Virus record (IMG/VR): IMGVR_UViG_3300032245_001426
Coordinates: 1-20,724 of that record
Source of the DNA: a virus
DNA length: 20,724 nt
Direction: 5' to 3' (one strand)
The notes below the pieces were generated by a model, which saw only the letters and a list, made by a program, of their open reading frames with translations, ran no database searches and was not told where the DNA came from. Numbering within the stretch: the first letter of the stretch is position 1; every line of letters starts with the position of its first letter. A program made the position numbers and the translations under genes. Of this stretch, positions 6,343 through 12,359 are shown piece after piece.

Positions 6343-7080
6343 ATGGCAACGTCTACAATATCCGCACCTATTTCCAACTTCTATTCTCCATCTGCTTGGG
6401 GTAATAGAGCGTCTATTAAAGCAATGTTGGAAAAAATCAATAGTCAGTATGGAAGTTACATCAAAGTGGCTTCGGAAAACTCAAAAATCCCTGCTAAACT
6501 TATAGCATCTTTTATTGCGGTAGAAAGTGGTGGTAAAGCAAGCGTAGGTTATAATGCTAAAGAACCTGCATTATCTTCAAAAACTACGGGTTTGATGCAA
6601 TGGAATCGTGATTATGCTGATGAAACACTTGAAACGGAATACAAACAAGGTCGTTTGACTCCCGAAGAAAAAAGTATTTTAGCCAAATATGGTATCAAGT
6701 TTGATGCAAACGGACAAACCCGTGCTATAACTGCTCAAGACCAAATTAAACCCGAACTTAACATTTTGATTGGCTCAATGCTTTTAGGTCAATATGCAGA
6801 TAGTTATATCGGTGGTGGTAAATCAGTAATGGTAAATGGTGTTAGAAGAAATTGGGCAATAGATGAAAATAATGGTCAACTTCGTCTTGACCGAATTATT
6901 TCAGTATATAACGGAGGTTGTTGCGGTGCAATAGGTGATAGAGCCACCAAAGGAAGCCATCCAAATGCAAAAGCGTTAGCAGATGCTCAACCTTTTCCAA
7001 CAAACACTTATATTGCTAAAATGTACGGCATCAATGGAACATTAGATATTTTGTCTAAAGAACTTTCAAACATACTATAA
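6343..7080 (+). CDS. SLT-type lytic transglycosylase
   Basis: A 245-residue protein whose middle matches the lysozyme-like SLT fold: PAKLIASFIAVESGG with candidate catalytic Glu61, then TTGLMQWN (81-88), and a late ISVYNGG (186-192) in the place of the usual AYNGG. It would cleave the glycan chain of peptidoglycan to form anhydro-muramic ends. There is no signal peptide or membrane segment. The stretch between GLMQ and YNGG is longer than in minimal SLT domains. As the last gene of the late operon it sits just before a strong terminator. A virion-associated entry enzyme is the likeliest role, with endolysin as the alternative. Confidence 0.8.
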   Translation: MATSTISAPISNFYSPSAWGNRASIKAMLEKINSQYGSYIKVASENSKIPAKLIASFIAVESGGKASVGYNAKEPALSSKTTGLMQWNRDYADETLETEYKQGRLTPEEKSILAKYGIKFDANGQTRAITAQDQIKPELNILIGSMLLGQYADSYIGGGKSVMVNGVRRNWAIDENNGQLRLDRIISVYNGGCCGAIGDRATKGSHPNAKALADAQPFPTNTYIAKMYGINGTLDILSKELSNIL

Positions 7081-7141
7081 TTTTCTATTCCCCAACTTTT
7101 TTGTTATTCATAGTTTTTAAATTTATTGGGGGATTCTAAAT

Positions 7142-7176
7142 AAAAAAGGGAGGTTTTGTGCCTCCCTTTCTTTTTT
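7142..7176. terminator. Bidirectional rho-independent terminator
   Basis: The perfect stem AAAGGGAGG / CCTCCCTTT (7145-7153 and 7161-7169) with a 7-base loop has an A run before it and a T run after it, so it can stop transcription from both sides. It separates the plus-strand late operon from the converging minus-strand gene, whose stop codon begins at 7180. A weaker CCCCAA/TTGGGG pairing (7090-7095 with 7126-7131) lies just upstream. Confidence 0.85.
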
Positions 7177-7177
7177 A

Positions 7178-7435
7178 TCAGACCTTGATAAAATATTCCC
7201 ATAAAACTCTATCGTCAAACCTTTTCTCCAAATATGCCTTTGTTTTGGCGATTGCATTCTCCATACTTATAGATGAGGTCTTGTCAATGACATTAGAATC
7301 AATAACAATCTTAACATAGTGCCTCATATCCAAGCACTCCACAAAATAACGATGAGCATAGTCCAAAGATGGGCAATCCTCATAATAGAGTCGGATTTTA
7401 AATTCTCCGAAAACTCTCTCTTCAGCATTCTTCAT
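7178..7435 (-). CDS. Hypothetical protein (85 aa)
   Basis: Unrecognised small soluble protein, probably alpha/beta, with FGEFKIRLYYEDCPSLDYA near the start and a helical AIAKTKAYLEKRFDD near the end. ATG 7435 (MKNAEERV) is chosen; an upstream start would add a hydrophobic stretch that overlaps the neighbouring gene's end and is encoded by AT-rich spacer. A 44-base spacer separates it from the upstream gene on the same strand. Its stop codon lies next to the bidirectional terminator. Confidence 0.6.
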   Translation of the reverse strand: MKNAEERVFGEFKIRLYYEDCPSLDYAHRYFVECLDMRHYVKIVIDSNVIDKTSSISMENAIAKTKAYLEKRFDDRVLWEYFIKV

Positions 7436-7479
7436 AGCGACCAAAAAAAAATTAAAGGTGAAACAATAGATTTTTATTT

Positions 7480-7722
7480 TTAAAAATAATTTTCGAGCAA
7501 CCAATTATAAAATTTACGACCATCAAAGGTATTGTCATCTGATTTGAACCATTCATCTAAAAACCATCCAAACCATTCAGACCAAGTACCCGAAGTCGGC
7601 TCGGTATTTTCTACAAGGTATTCATACAATGAACCTTCTTCATAATTTCTCCATTTGATTTCCAAAGAAGCCATTATTTGTTTCAAATCAGAAACGCTAT
7701 TTAAAAGTGATTTTGCTTTCAT
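7480..7722 (-). CDS. Hypothetical acidic, Trp-rich protein (80 aa)
   Basis: Unrecognised. The N-terminal part is helical (KAKSLLNSVSDLKQIMASLEI), followed by a Trp/Asp-rich C-terminal half with WSEWFGWFLDEWFKSDD. ATG 7722 (MKAKSLL) is chosen; a longer reading frame continues upstream through the AT-rich divergent promoter region and is not plausible. It diverges from the plus-strand gene at 7849. Acidic small proteins of this kind are common among phage early host-takeover genes, but no function can be assigned. Confidence 0.6.
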   Translation of the reverse strand: MKAKSLLNSVSDLKQIMASLEIKWRNYEEGSLYEYLVENTEPTSGTWSEWFGWFLDEWFKSDDNTFDGRKFYNWLLENYF

Positions 7723-7741
7723 AGGACAAAGGTTATATGCA

Positions 7742-7762
7742 AGTGTGCATTCTACCTGCACT
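7742..7762. promoter_or_regulatory. Inverted repeat in divergent intergenic region (possible operator)
   Basis: GTGCA (7745-7749) and TGCAC (7757-7761) form a short inverted repeat with a 7-base centre, between the start of the minus-strand gene (7722) and the plus-strand promoter (7795-7824). The position suits a regulator binding site. The arms are short, so chance is possible. Confidence 0.3.
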
Positions 7763-7794
7763 CCAAAAAAAATTTGAAAAAAATGAAAAAATTT

Positions 7795-7824
7795 TTTGTT
7801 TTGTCGAAAAAAGATATACCTTTG
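7795..7824 (+). promoter_or_regulatory. Bacteroidota-type promoter
   Basis: The -7 element TACCTTTG (7817-7824) fits the consensus TAnnTTTG exactly, and TTTG (7795-7798) sits 18 bases upstream in the -33 position. Transcription would start about 7 bases downstream, leaving a short leader to ATG 7849. Confidence 0.65.
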
Positions 7825-7848
7825 ACTCAACAATTAACACTTTTAACT

Positions 7849-8232
7849 ATGGAAAACAAGAATGAAATCAAGATTGTAAGCAAGGAACTTACAAAGTATC
7901 GTGTCAGTTTGACCACTACTATTGAGATAGAAATAGATGTCTTTGCTGAAACCCCACACGATGCTCAAATAATCGCAGAACAAGAGGTCAAAATCTATGA
8001 ATACGCTGATAGTATTGGAATAGAAGTTGAAGGCGAAGACCTAACCCGTGAAGGCGACAATAAGGTGGAACTTATTTCAGTTAGTGGAGGTGGATATGTT
8101 GAAGCCTATGATTCTCAAGAAGTAGTTAAAATAACTATTTATGCAAGAGAAGAAGATGGTTTTGATAATCCCGAAAATGTCTTCACATCAGAAGAAGACT
8201 TAATCGAAGAGTATTCAGAAGAAGAAGAATAA
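7849..8232 (+). CDS. Hypothetical acidic protein (127 aa)
   Basis: ATG 7849 gives MENKNEIKIVSKELTKYRVSL. The N-terminal half looks beta-rich with a sensory-like strand pattern (YRVSLTTTIEIEIDVFAETPHDAQIIAEQEV), and the C-terminus is very acidic (SEEDLIEEYSEEEE). The ETPHDAQIIAEQEV part resembles small phage and plasmid proteins with a pattern of a strand, then an A.n..eA...A helix; no family name is justified. The reading frame is open further upstream but those codons lie within the promoter. It is first in a two-gene unit with the 8269 gene. Confidence 0.7.
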   Translation: MENKNEIKIVSKELTKYRVSLTTTIEIEIDVFAETPHDAQIIAEQEVKIYEYADSIGIEVEGEDLTREGDNKVELISVSGGGYVEAYDSQEVVKITIYAREEDGFDNPENVFTSEEDLIEEYSEEEE

Positions 8233-8268
8233 ATCACTTATATTTTAAACTTTAAAACAAACCAAGTT

Positions 8269-8505
8269 ATGCCACAAGTAAGAAAATTTAATCACGAAGA
8301 AGAAAAGATTTCAGATGCACTCGGAATGTCAGAAGAGAGTTTCGATAGAATGAAGGAGATTTCGATGGAATGTGTTTTACTTTGCTCATCGCCAAGTAAG
8401 ATAGCGGAATACCTTCACGAAAAAGCAGACTATGAGCAAATCTTGTTAATGGCTACGTTTTTTCTATCGGACAAAAAACAAGAGTTTGATAAGATTTTCA
8501 GATAG
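8269..8505 (+). CDS. Hypothetical helical protein (78 aa)
   Basis: Unrecognised all-helical small protein (EEEKISDALGMSEESFDRMK, then SPSKIAEYLHEKADYEQILLM). The spacing of helices recalls small phage proteins with a helical hairpin; I cannot name a family. The start ATG 8269 follows an A/C-rich leader ACAAACCAAGTT, a leader type seen at other starts in this window. A strong terminator lies 23 bases after the stop. Confidence 0.7.
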   Translation: MPQVRKFNHEEEKISDALGMSEESFDRMKEISMECVLLCSSPSKIAEYLHEKADYEQILLMATFFLSDKKQEFDKIFR

Positions 8506-8527
8506 CAAATTAAGTCAAGTTAAGTAT

Positions 8528-8552
8528 GGGGAGTTCGCTCCCCTTTTTTTTT
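8528..8552 (+). terminator. Rho-independent terminator with UUCG loop
   Basis: GGGGAG (8528-8533), TTCG loop (8534-8537), CTCCCC (8538-8543) and nine T residues (8544-8552). This is a textbook stable tetraloop terminator and ends the 7849-8505 unit. Confidence 0.93.
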
Positions 8553-8560
8553 GCCGTCAC

Positions 8561-8582
8561 ACCAACGTCATACCAACGTCAT
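8561..8582. repeat. Two tandem 11-bp repeats
   Basis: ACCAACGTCAT occurs twice head to tail (8561-8571 and 8572-8582), preceded by a degenerate GCCGTCAC. They lie between two converging terminators, outside any gene. An 11-bp period places both copies on the same face of the helix, which would suit a protein-binding site. Another set of 11-bp tandem repeats occurs at 17219-17251. Confidence 0.8.
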
Positions 8583-8591
8583 ATTTTCAAT

Positions 8592-8618
8592 AAAAAACCC
8601 CCTCATTTCTGAAGGGGT
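8592..8618 (-). terminator. Rho-independent terminator of the recombination operon
   Basis: Read on the minus strand: ACCCCTTCAG, AAA, TGAGGGGGT, then six T residues. The stem CCCCT-TCA/TGAGGGG has one bulged base. It ends the minus-strand operon whose last gene is recT. Confidence 0.75.
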
Positions 8619-8619
8619 C

Positions 8620-8652
8620 AACGGATAGAACAAGTGTAAAAAACTATCCGTT
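8620..8652. repeat. Inverted repeat downstream of recT
   Basis: AACGGATAG (8620-8628) and CTATCCGTT (8644-8652) are perfect 9-bp arms with a 15-base loop. The right arm includes part of the recT stop codon. On the minus strand the hairpin lies directly before the terminator, so it may protect the 3' end of the mRNA or uncouple ribosomes from the terminator. Confidence 0.6.
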
Positions 8653-9685
8653 ATTCTTTTGGTGTTGGAAACCAACCCATACTATCTTCGGGTTCTTCAT
8701 CATCATTAATGTAAGTGTCTTGAGCATATTGATTAGGGTCTTCTTCTGCAAACAAATCTAAAGCAGGTTGCTCATCTATTTCGATAGTAGAAAAAGATTG
8801 TTTTTCAACCTTCTCTTTTTCTTGGTCAAGCATTGCCTCTATTTCAGCTTCAGTAAAATCCATAGATGTATCATTTTTTGATACCTCATTGTCAATAACT
8901 GATTCTTGAACCACCTCTTCTTTTGATTCTTCTTCAAACTCGAAAGCAGTCATTAAAGAAGGTTTCTTTTTTGATGATAGAAGAGGTTTTGAATCAAATG
9001 AACCACCACCAACTAACGCATTGTTCTCATTTTCGATTTGTAACGCAGTTGCAAGAGCCTCTGAAGGGTTTCCGCTTATCAGCATCTTAAAGTGTCGTTT
9101 AATGACAACTTTCTTAATCATTTCCTCTTCCCAAGTTTGCCAAGCCGAAAACTTATTTGAACTACCTTCAGAAAGTCTTTTTACCTTTTCAATTTCCCAC
9201 ATAGGCATAAACTCAAACACTACTTCTCCATTTGGCAAGGTTGCTCTTGAATAACATCCAATTCTACCACGAGATTTATGTTCTTCTTCGGTTTTAGCAA
9301 AACAAGGTTTGTGACTGATTTTGTTATACGCTACATCGTAGTCAAAATCTTCATCTTCATAGACTATATGAGCAGAAATAGATTTGATGCAGTTGTTATC
9401 TCTTAACATCGCTACAAGACCCATATAAGAGAAGTCAAGAACGCATTTATTCTTTCGAGGAACAAGATAAGCCAAACGCATCACGGGATTCAATGTAACG
9501 CTTGTTCTTGCCACATTAACAACGGCATTCAAAATACTTTGAGGGTCGCATCTTTGTAGTGCATCAGAGTTTTGAAAGATTTGCATTGCAAACCCTAATT
9601 CGCTTGTCGCTTTTTCGGGATTGATTGCGGTGAATTTTGTGTGTGCCTCTTTTAAAGAGGATTTCCAACTTGTTTGATTACTCAT
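8651..9685 (-). CDS. recT: RecT-family single-strand annealing protein with acidic C-terminal tail
   Basis: 344 residues. The first about 235 match the RecT family: ALQRCDPQSILNAVVNVART, then SVTLNPVMRLAYLVPRKN, LDFSYMGLVAML and KKVVIKRHFKML. The protein binds single-stranded DNA and anneals complementary strands, working with a 5'-3' exonuclease, here probably the nuclease at 11273 in the same operon. The C-terminal ~100 residues are unusually acidic and low in complexity, ending DDEEPEDSMGWFPTPKE, somewhat like the acidic protein-docking tail of SSB. Most RecT proteins I know are about 270-300 residues. It is the last gene of the operon. ATG 9685 follows the leader AACAAGTAAAA also used by the gene at 10975. 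Confidence 0.9.
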   Translation of the reverse strand: MSNQTSWKSSLKEAHTKFTAINPEKATSELGFAMQIFQNSDALQRCDPQSILNAVVNVARTSVTLNPVMRLAYLVPRKNKCVLDFSYMGLVAMLRDNNCIKSISAHIVYEDEDFDYDVAYNKISHKPCFAKTEEEHKSRGRIGCYSRATLPNGEVVFEFMPMWEIEKVKRLSEGSSNKFSAWQTWEEEMIKKVVIKRHFKMLISGNPSEALATALQIENENNALVGGGSFDSKPLLSSKKKPSLMTAFEFEEESKEEVVQESVIDNEVSKNDTSMDFTEAEIEAMLDQEKEKVEKQSFSTIEIDEQPALDLFAEEDPNQYAQDTYINDDEEPEDSMGWFPTPKE

Positions 9686-9710
9686 TTTTACTTGTTTTTT
9701 TTTGTGTTTA

Positions 9711-10217
9711 TTAATTATCTGATTGAACCTCTTCGTCTACCTCTTTTGAGTTTAGTAAAGTTGATAGACTATCTATTTCCTCCTTATTTTTTGTGACTTC
9801 GCTTTGGAAATAGTCTAAAATTTTTGTTTCAGATATTGATTTGATTTCGGGATTAACGTCATTGAAACGCTCATTGTGTTGACTTACAAAAAGTTCAGCA
9901 TCAACTATTGATGGCGCATTAACCAAGACTTTTTCTTTGATTAGATTGTCTTCAACCCCAAAAAACTCTTGTTTGACTAAAAAGAATTTGTCATATACTT
10001 CTTCTTGTTTGAATACAATCCCATCAACATTAAACTTATCTATTTTAATGATTGTAAATTCACCACCACGAATAACACTACCAAGATGCTCATAAACATT
10101 TGCCTCGCAGTCCGTGAAGGTATGTCCATCGAATAGATAAGGTTCAACAACTCGCTTTGCTTTTCCGTTTTCTGATTGTTTTGTGTAACTTACTTTTACA
10201 AGAAATAATTGTTTCAT
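9711..10217 (-). CDS. DUF4494 family protein
   Basis: 168 residues matching my recollection of DUF4494, a family of Bacteroidota and their phages: FLVKVSYTKQSENGKAKRVV, then EPYLFDGHTFTDCEANVYEHL, and a later repeat of the same theme, KFFLVKQEF...KEKVLVNAPSIVDAELFV. The two halves look like an internal duplication of a strand, helix unit. The C-terminus is polar and acidic. The function of the family is unknown to me. Position between RecT and the Acb2-like gene, with 4- and 25-base spacers, puts it in the early recombination operon, so a DNA-metabolism role is possible. Confidence 0.7.
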   Translation of the reverse strand: MKQLFLVKVSYTKQSENGKAKRVVEPYLFDGHTFTDCEANVYEHLGSVIRGGEFTIIKIDKFNVDGIVFKQEEVYDKFFLVKQEFFGVEDNLIKEKVLVNAPSIVDAELFVSQHNERFNDVNPEIKSISETKILDYFQSEVTKNKEEIDSLSTLLNSKEVDEEVQSDN

Positions 10218-10221
10218 TTTT

Positions 10222-10485
10222 TTAATTTTTTAATCCTTTAGCAATTCCTTTAACTCCATACATTTGAGCAGTTTCTAAATGCTCCATTGCGATTTTAAAA
10301 CATCTGACTTGTTCCATATATTCATCTCCCGTAAGTGGTGAGTCAATTCTTTCTTGTTCACAAAAATCAATAGCAAAAGCCATCATTTGTTTGAATACTG
10401 CAATCTTATCATCAAATGAAGGATTGAAGTTAATGTGACATCTTTTTTCACCAAGTGTCATCGGTTTTTGTGTAGGTTGTTCCAT
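10222..10485 (-). CDS. Acb2/Tad1-like cyclic-nucleotide sponge (anti-CBASS/anti-Thoeris candidate)
   Basis: 87 residues. The N-terminal LGEKRCHINFNPSFDDKIAVFK pattern and the C-terminal helix with AMEHLETAQMYGVKGIAKGL match the small helical-hairpin family that includes phage anti-CBASS protein Acb2, where G-x-x-R-x-x-x-x-F-N-P-S opens the protein and a helix of the A...YE.A.MWAVKA type closes it. Family members form oligomers that bind and sequester cyclic di- and trinucleotides or gcADPR made by CBASS and Thoeris, blocking abortive defence. The length agrees. Ligand choice cannot be predicted here. It lies in the early operon, which suits an anti-defence gene. The call is from pattern memory; residue-level ligand contacts were not verified. 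Confidence 0.68.
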   Translation of the reverse strand: MEQPTQKPMTLGEKRCHINFNPSFDDKIAVFKQMMAFAIDFCEQERIDSPLTGDEYMEQVRCFKIAMEHLETAQMYGVKGIAKGLKN

Positions 10486-10513
10486 TTTTTATTGGGTTTT
10501 TATTAATTACTAA

Positions 10514-10975
10514 TTAAGGTGTTGTTACAAAGTTTAATGATGCGGTGCTACCACTCATTTTGAAAGTGTAAATTGCTCCATCGTTGCACTCATCGGTATC
10601 AGTAATTCTTATCTTTACTGATGTTGCGTTCTTGAAGTCAGCGAGAAAATCTTCGTTCTTAATGTCCCAAGTGATAAAGGCACGATTTTGGTCTTCGTTT
10701 ACTTGGCAAATACGACCATACTTTTTGTTCACTCCTGCTACTTGAAAAGACAATTCGATGAAAACGGGTTCGGAACAAAAGTAAACTCCACCCATCATTA
10801 ATACACCTGCGCTCTCAAATTGCTCTAACTTTAAGAAAGGTCTTTGACCATCTTCGGTGTAAGCAATTTTTGTTGGTTCATCAAAGCCGTTGTCAATCTT
10901 TTTAACAACCCATTGACCGAAAGCACTACTTGATAGGGAAAGTGCCAATCCTACTGAAAATAATAACTTTTTCAT
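10514..10975 (-). CDS. Secreted protein of unknown function (early operon)
   Basis: 153 residues with a clear signal peptide (MKKLLFSVGLALSLSSSAFGQ, cut near AFG/Q). The mature part is beta-rich with several Cys (YFCSEPVF, GRICQVN, TDECNDG), which may form disulfides in the periplasm. No family is recognised. A secreted protein made with recombination and anti-defence genes could act in superinfection exclusion or envelope modification; this is only a suggestion. ATG 10975 follows the same AACAAGTAAAA leader as recT. Confidence 0.7.
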   Translation of the reverse strand: MKKLLFSVGLALSLSSSAFGQWVVKKIDNGFDEPTKIAYTEDGQRPFLKLEQFESAGVLMMGGVYFCSEPVFIELSFQVAGVNKKYGRICQVNEDQNRAFITWDIKNEDFLADFKNATSVKIRITDTDECNDGAIYTFKMSGSTASLNFVTTP

Positions 10976-10990
10976 TTTTACTTGTTTTTA

Positions 10991-11230
10991 TTAGTTTACT
11001 GATATTACCGCTATGTCATCAACAAAAGTTAATTTACCCGTTGTTGTGATGTGATATTTATAATCTCTGATGTCTTCACACCAATCTACGCTTGTACAAG
11101 AAGGAACATTAATTATAATGTCTTTAACAAGTATTTCCTTATTATTCGAATCAATTATTCTCCAACGAGTTTCTTCCAATGTTGAATTGGTATTGAATCT
11201 GATTTTGTATGTAGGTTTATCTTTTGACAT
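10991..11230 (-). CDS. Hypothetical beta-rich protein (79 aa)
   Basis: Unrecognised. It starts MSKDKPTYKIRFNTNSTLEE, contains alternating hydrophobic strands (TRWRIIDSNNKEILVKDIII), a pair of Cys (SCTSVDWCED) and ends in strands (KLTFVDDIAVISVN). No signal peptide or membrane segment. Sits 15 bases upstream of the secreted protein gene in the same operon. Confidence 0.65.
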   Translation of the reverse strand: MSKDKPTYKIRFNTNSTLEETRWRIIDSNNKEILVKDIIINVPSCTSVDWCEDIRDYKYHITTTGKLTFVDDIAVISVN

Positions 11231-11272
11231 TTGATTTTATTTTTCGTTTATTTTTTTTTGACCAACACCTTA

Positions 11273-12160
11273 TTAAAGGTAAATTTCTTGAATTGCAGGT
11301 ATGTCCGTAAAATGCTTACAACTATCCGCTAAAGGACATTCTTTGCATACGGCAAACTTTGGGTATGGTGTCCAACCTTTTGACATTGTATCATCAAGGA
11401 ACTTTTTGACATTCAATAGGTTATTGTAGTGTATTTGAAGTGTTGCTTCATCTACATTAACCTTAAAAACTTTGTACTCCCAATCATTCTTGCTACTGAA
11501 TATCATAAAATAGAAAGGAATGTCTTCAATACCCCATTCATATTTGGCTAATAACTTGTAGTGAATTGCTTGAATCATTAAGCCATCTTTTTCTTCGATA
11601 GACTCATCTGCCCAACCATATTCACTCCATTTATCGTGTAATAAACCGCTTGTCTTTAGGTCAATGATTATACGCTTCTTGTTAGCCACCTTTGTCTTGA
11701 TGTTATTGTCGTGTGCAATAATATCCGTTATACCGCTATATTTTGGATTTGTGAAGGTGAAACCCGTTTGCTCAATGGAAAAGTTAAGACGTTTCATTAT
11801 ACGCTTAAAATTCTCTACTTGCGCATCCATACGCTGATAGTCAATAGAAGGCTTTCCCGTTTTAAGTAAAATTGGTTCGGGAGTATGTCCATCACGAGGT
11901 AATTGACCCGTTGCTTTGTATTCAAAGTAATTACCTAACTCTTGAGCCTCTGAAGAAGGAAATTCTACGCTCTTTGTGATGTATTTCGCTTCTATGCGTA
12001 AACCACACTCTTCTTTGAGTTTGTACTTGTACAACTCTTTAACGAGGCTTTGAGAAAGTTTAGGTGTAATGTTGTTGAGGTCTAATTTGACTTGAGCCTT
12101 TTTAATCTCATTTCTTTTCTCCTTTTCTTTGTAGGCTTTTTGAGGAATCTTTTTCGACAT
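11273..12160 (-). CDS. PD-(D/E)XK exonuclease with Cas4/AddB-like Fe-S cysteines (RecT partner)
   Basis: 295 residues. Nuclease motifs in order: LGNYFEY (75-81), YSGITDII with D146, IIIDLKTSG with D167-x-K169, and Q197 in MIQAIHYKLL. The only four cysteines are C52 and a C-terminal C272-x2-C275-x5-C281, the same pattern as the 4Fe-4S staple of Cas4, AddB and Dna2 nucleases. It should be a DNA exonuclease making the single strands that RecT anneals, as in RecE/RecT and phage lambda-type systems. ATG 12160 follows an A/C-only leader and lies inside the 3' end of the upstream gene. The family call is confident; Fe-S binding is predicted from Cys spacing only. Confidence 0.85.
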   Translation of the reverse strand: MSKKIPQKAYKEKEKRNEIKKAQVKLDLNNITPKLSQSLVKELYKYKLKEECGLRIEAKYITKSVEFPSSEAQELGNYFEYKATGQLPRDGHTPEPILLKTGKPSIDYQRMDAQVENFKRIMKRLNFSIEQTGFTFTNPKYSGITDIIAHDNNIKTKVANKKRIIIDLKTSGLLHDKWSEYGWADESIEEKDGLMIQAIHYKLLAKYEWGIEDIPFYFMIFSSKNDWEYKVFKVNVDEATLQIHYNNLLNVKKFLDDTMSKGWTPYPKFAVCKECPLADSCKHFTDIPAIQEIYL

Positions 12161-12359
12161 TGTTGTTATGGTTTGTTTGGTTTGTTTTTTTTATTTCTTC
12201 AAGTTCTTCACAAAAGAGTTTGTCCCTTAAATATTCGAGGTCAATCCTACCCCCGATTGAGTTCGGGGAATAGGATTTAGACCTTTCATCAATCAACTTC
12301 TTTATTGGTTTGGGATGATTGTTGTTTTTGTTTTTATGTCTATTATGTTTGATGCTCAT
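12108..12359 (-). CDS. Small basic Asn/Lys-rich protein (83 aa)
   Basis: Starts at ATG 12359 in an ATGA overlap with the stop of the winged-helix gene, and overlaps the exonuclease start by 53 bases. The N-terminus is very basic (SIKHNRHKNKNNNHPKPIKK), the middle SPNSIGGRIDLEYLRDKL is more structured, and the C-terminus is polar. No known family. A strong hairpin (12243-12277) falls inside this gene. Coupling and length support it as real, but codon content is low in complexity, so I am less sure. Confidence 0.55.
   Translation of the reverse strand: MSIKHNRHKNKNNNHPKPIKKLIDERSKSYSPNSIGGRIDLEYLRDKLFCEELEEIKKTNQTNHNNNVEKDSSKSLQRKGEKK
12161..12190 (-). promoter_or_regulatory. A/C-rich repeated leader before the exonuclease start
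   Basis: On the minus strand the 30 bases before ATG 12160 contain AACAAACCAAACAAACC, then ATAACAACA, with no G and no T except one. The ACAAACC unit also precedes the genes at 17879 and 8269, on the other strand. It probably replaces the Shine-Dalgarno site as an unstructured ribosome-loading stretch. Confidence 0.45.
12243..12277. repeat. Strong hairpin within a coding region
   Basis: AATCCTA (12243-12249) pairs with TAGGATT (12271-12277), and CCCCGA (12251-12256) with TCGGGG (12263-12268), leaving a TTGAGT loop and a one-by-two internal loop. This makes 13 base pairs in 35 bases, unusually GC-rich for this window. It lies within the 83-residue gene, about 85 bases upstream of the exonuclease start on that strand. 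Confidence 0.7.

Noticed and set aside
7723-7735. Leftward promoter TAACCTTTG just before the 7722 start
   Set aside because: The spacing inside the element is off by one base and it would place the transcription start at the ATG itself; no -33 element was found.
7774-7848. Upstream extension of the 7849 gene
   Set aside because: The extra codons cover the promoter elements and are AT-rich; ATG 7849 lies just after the predicted transcription start.
9021-9254. Plus-strand reading frame inside recT
   Set aside because: Antisense shadow of a clear RecT coding region.
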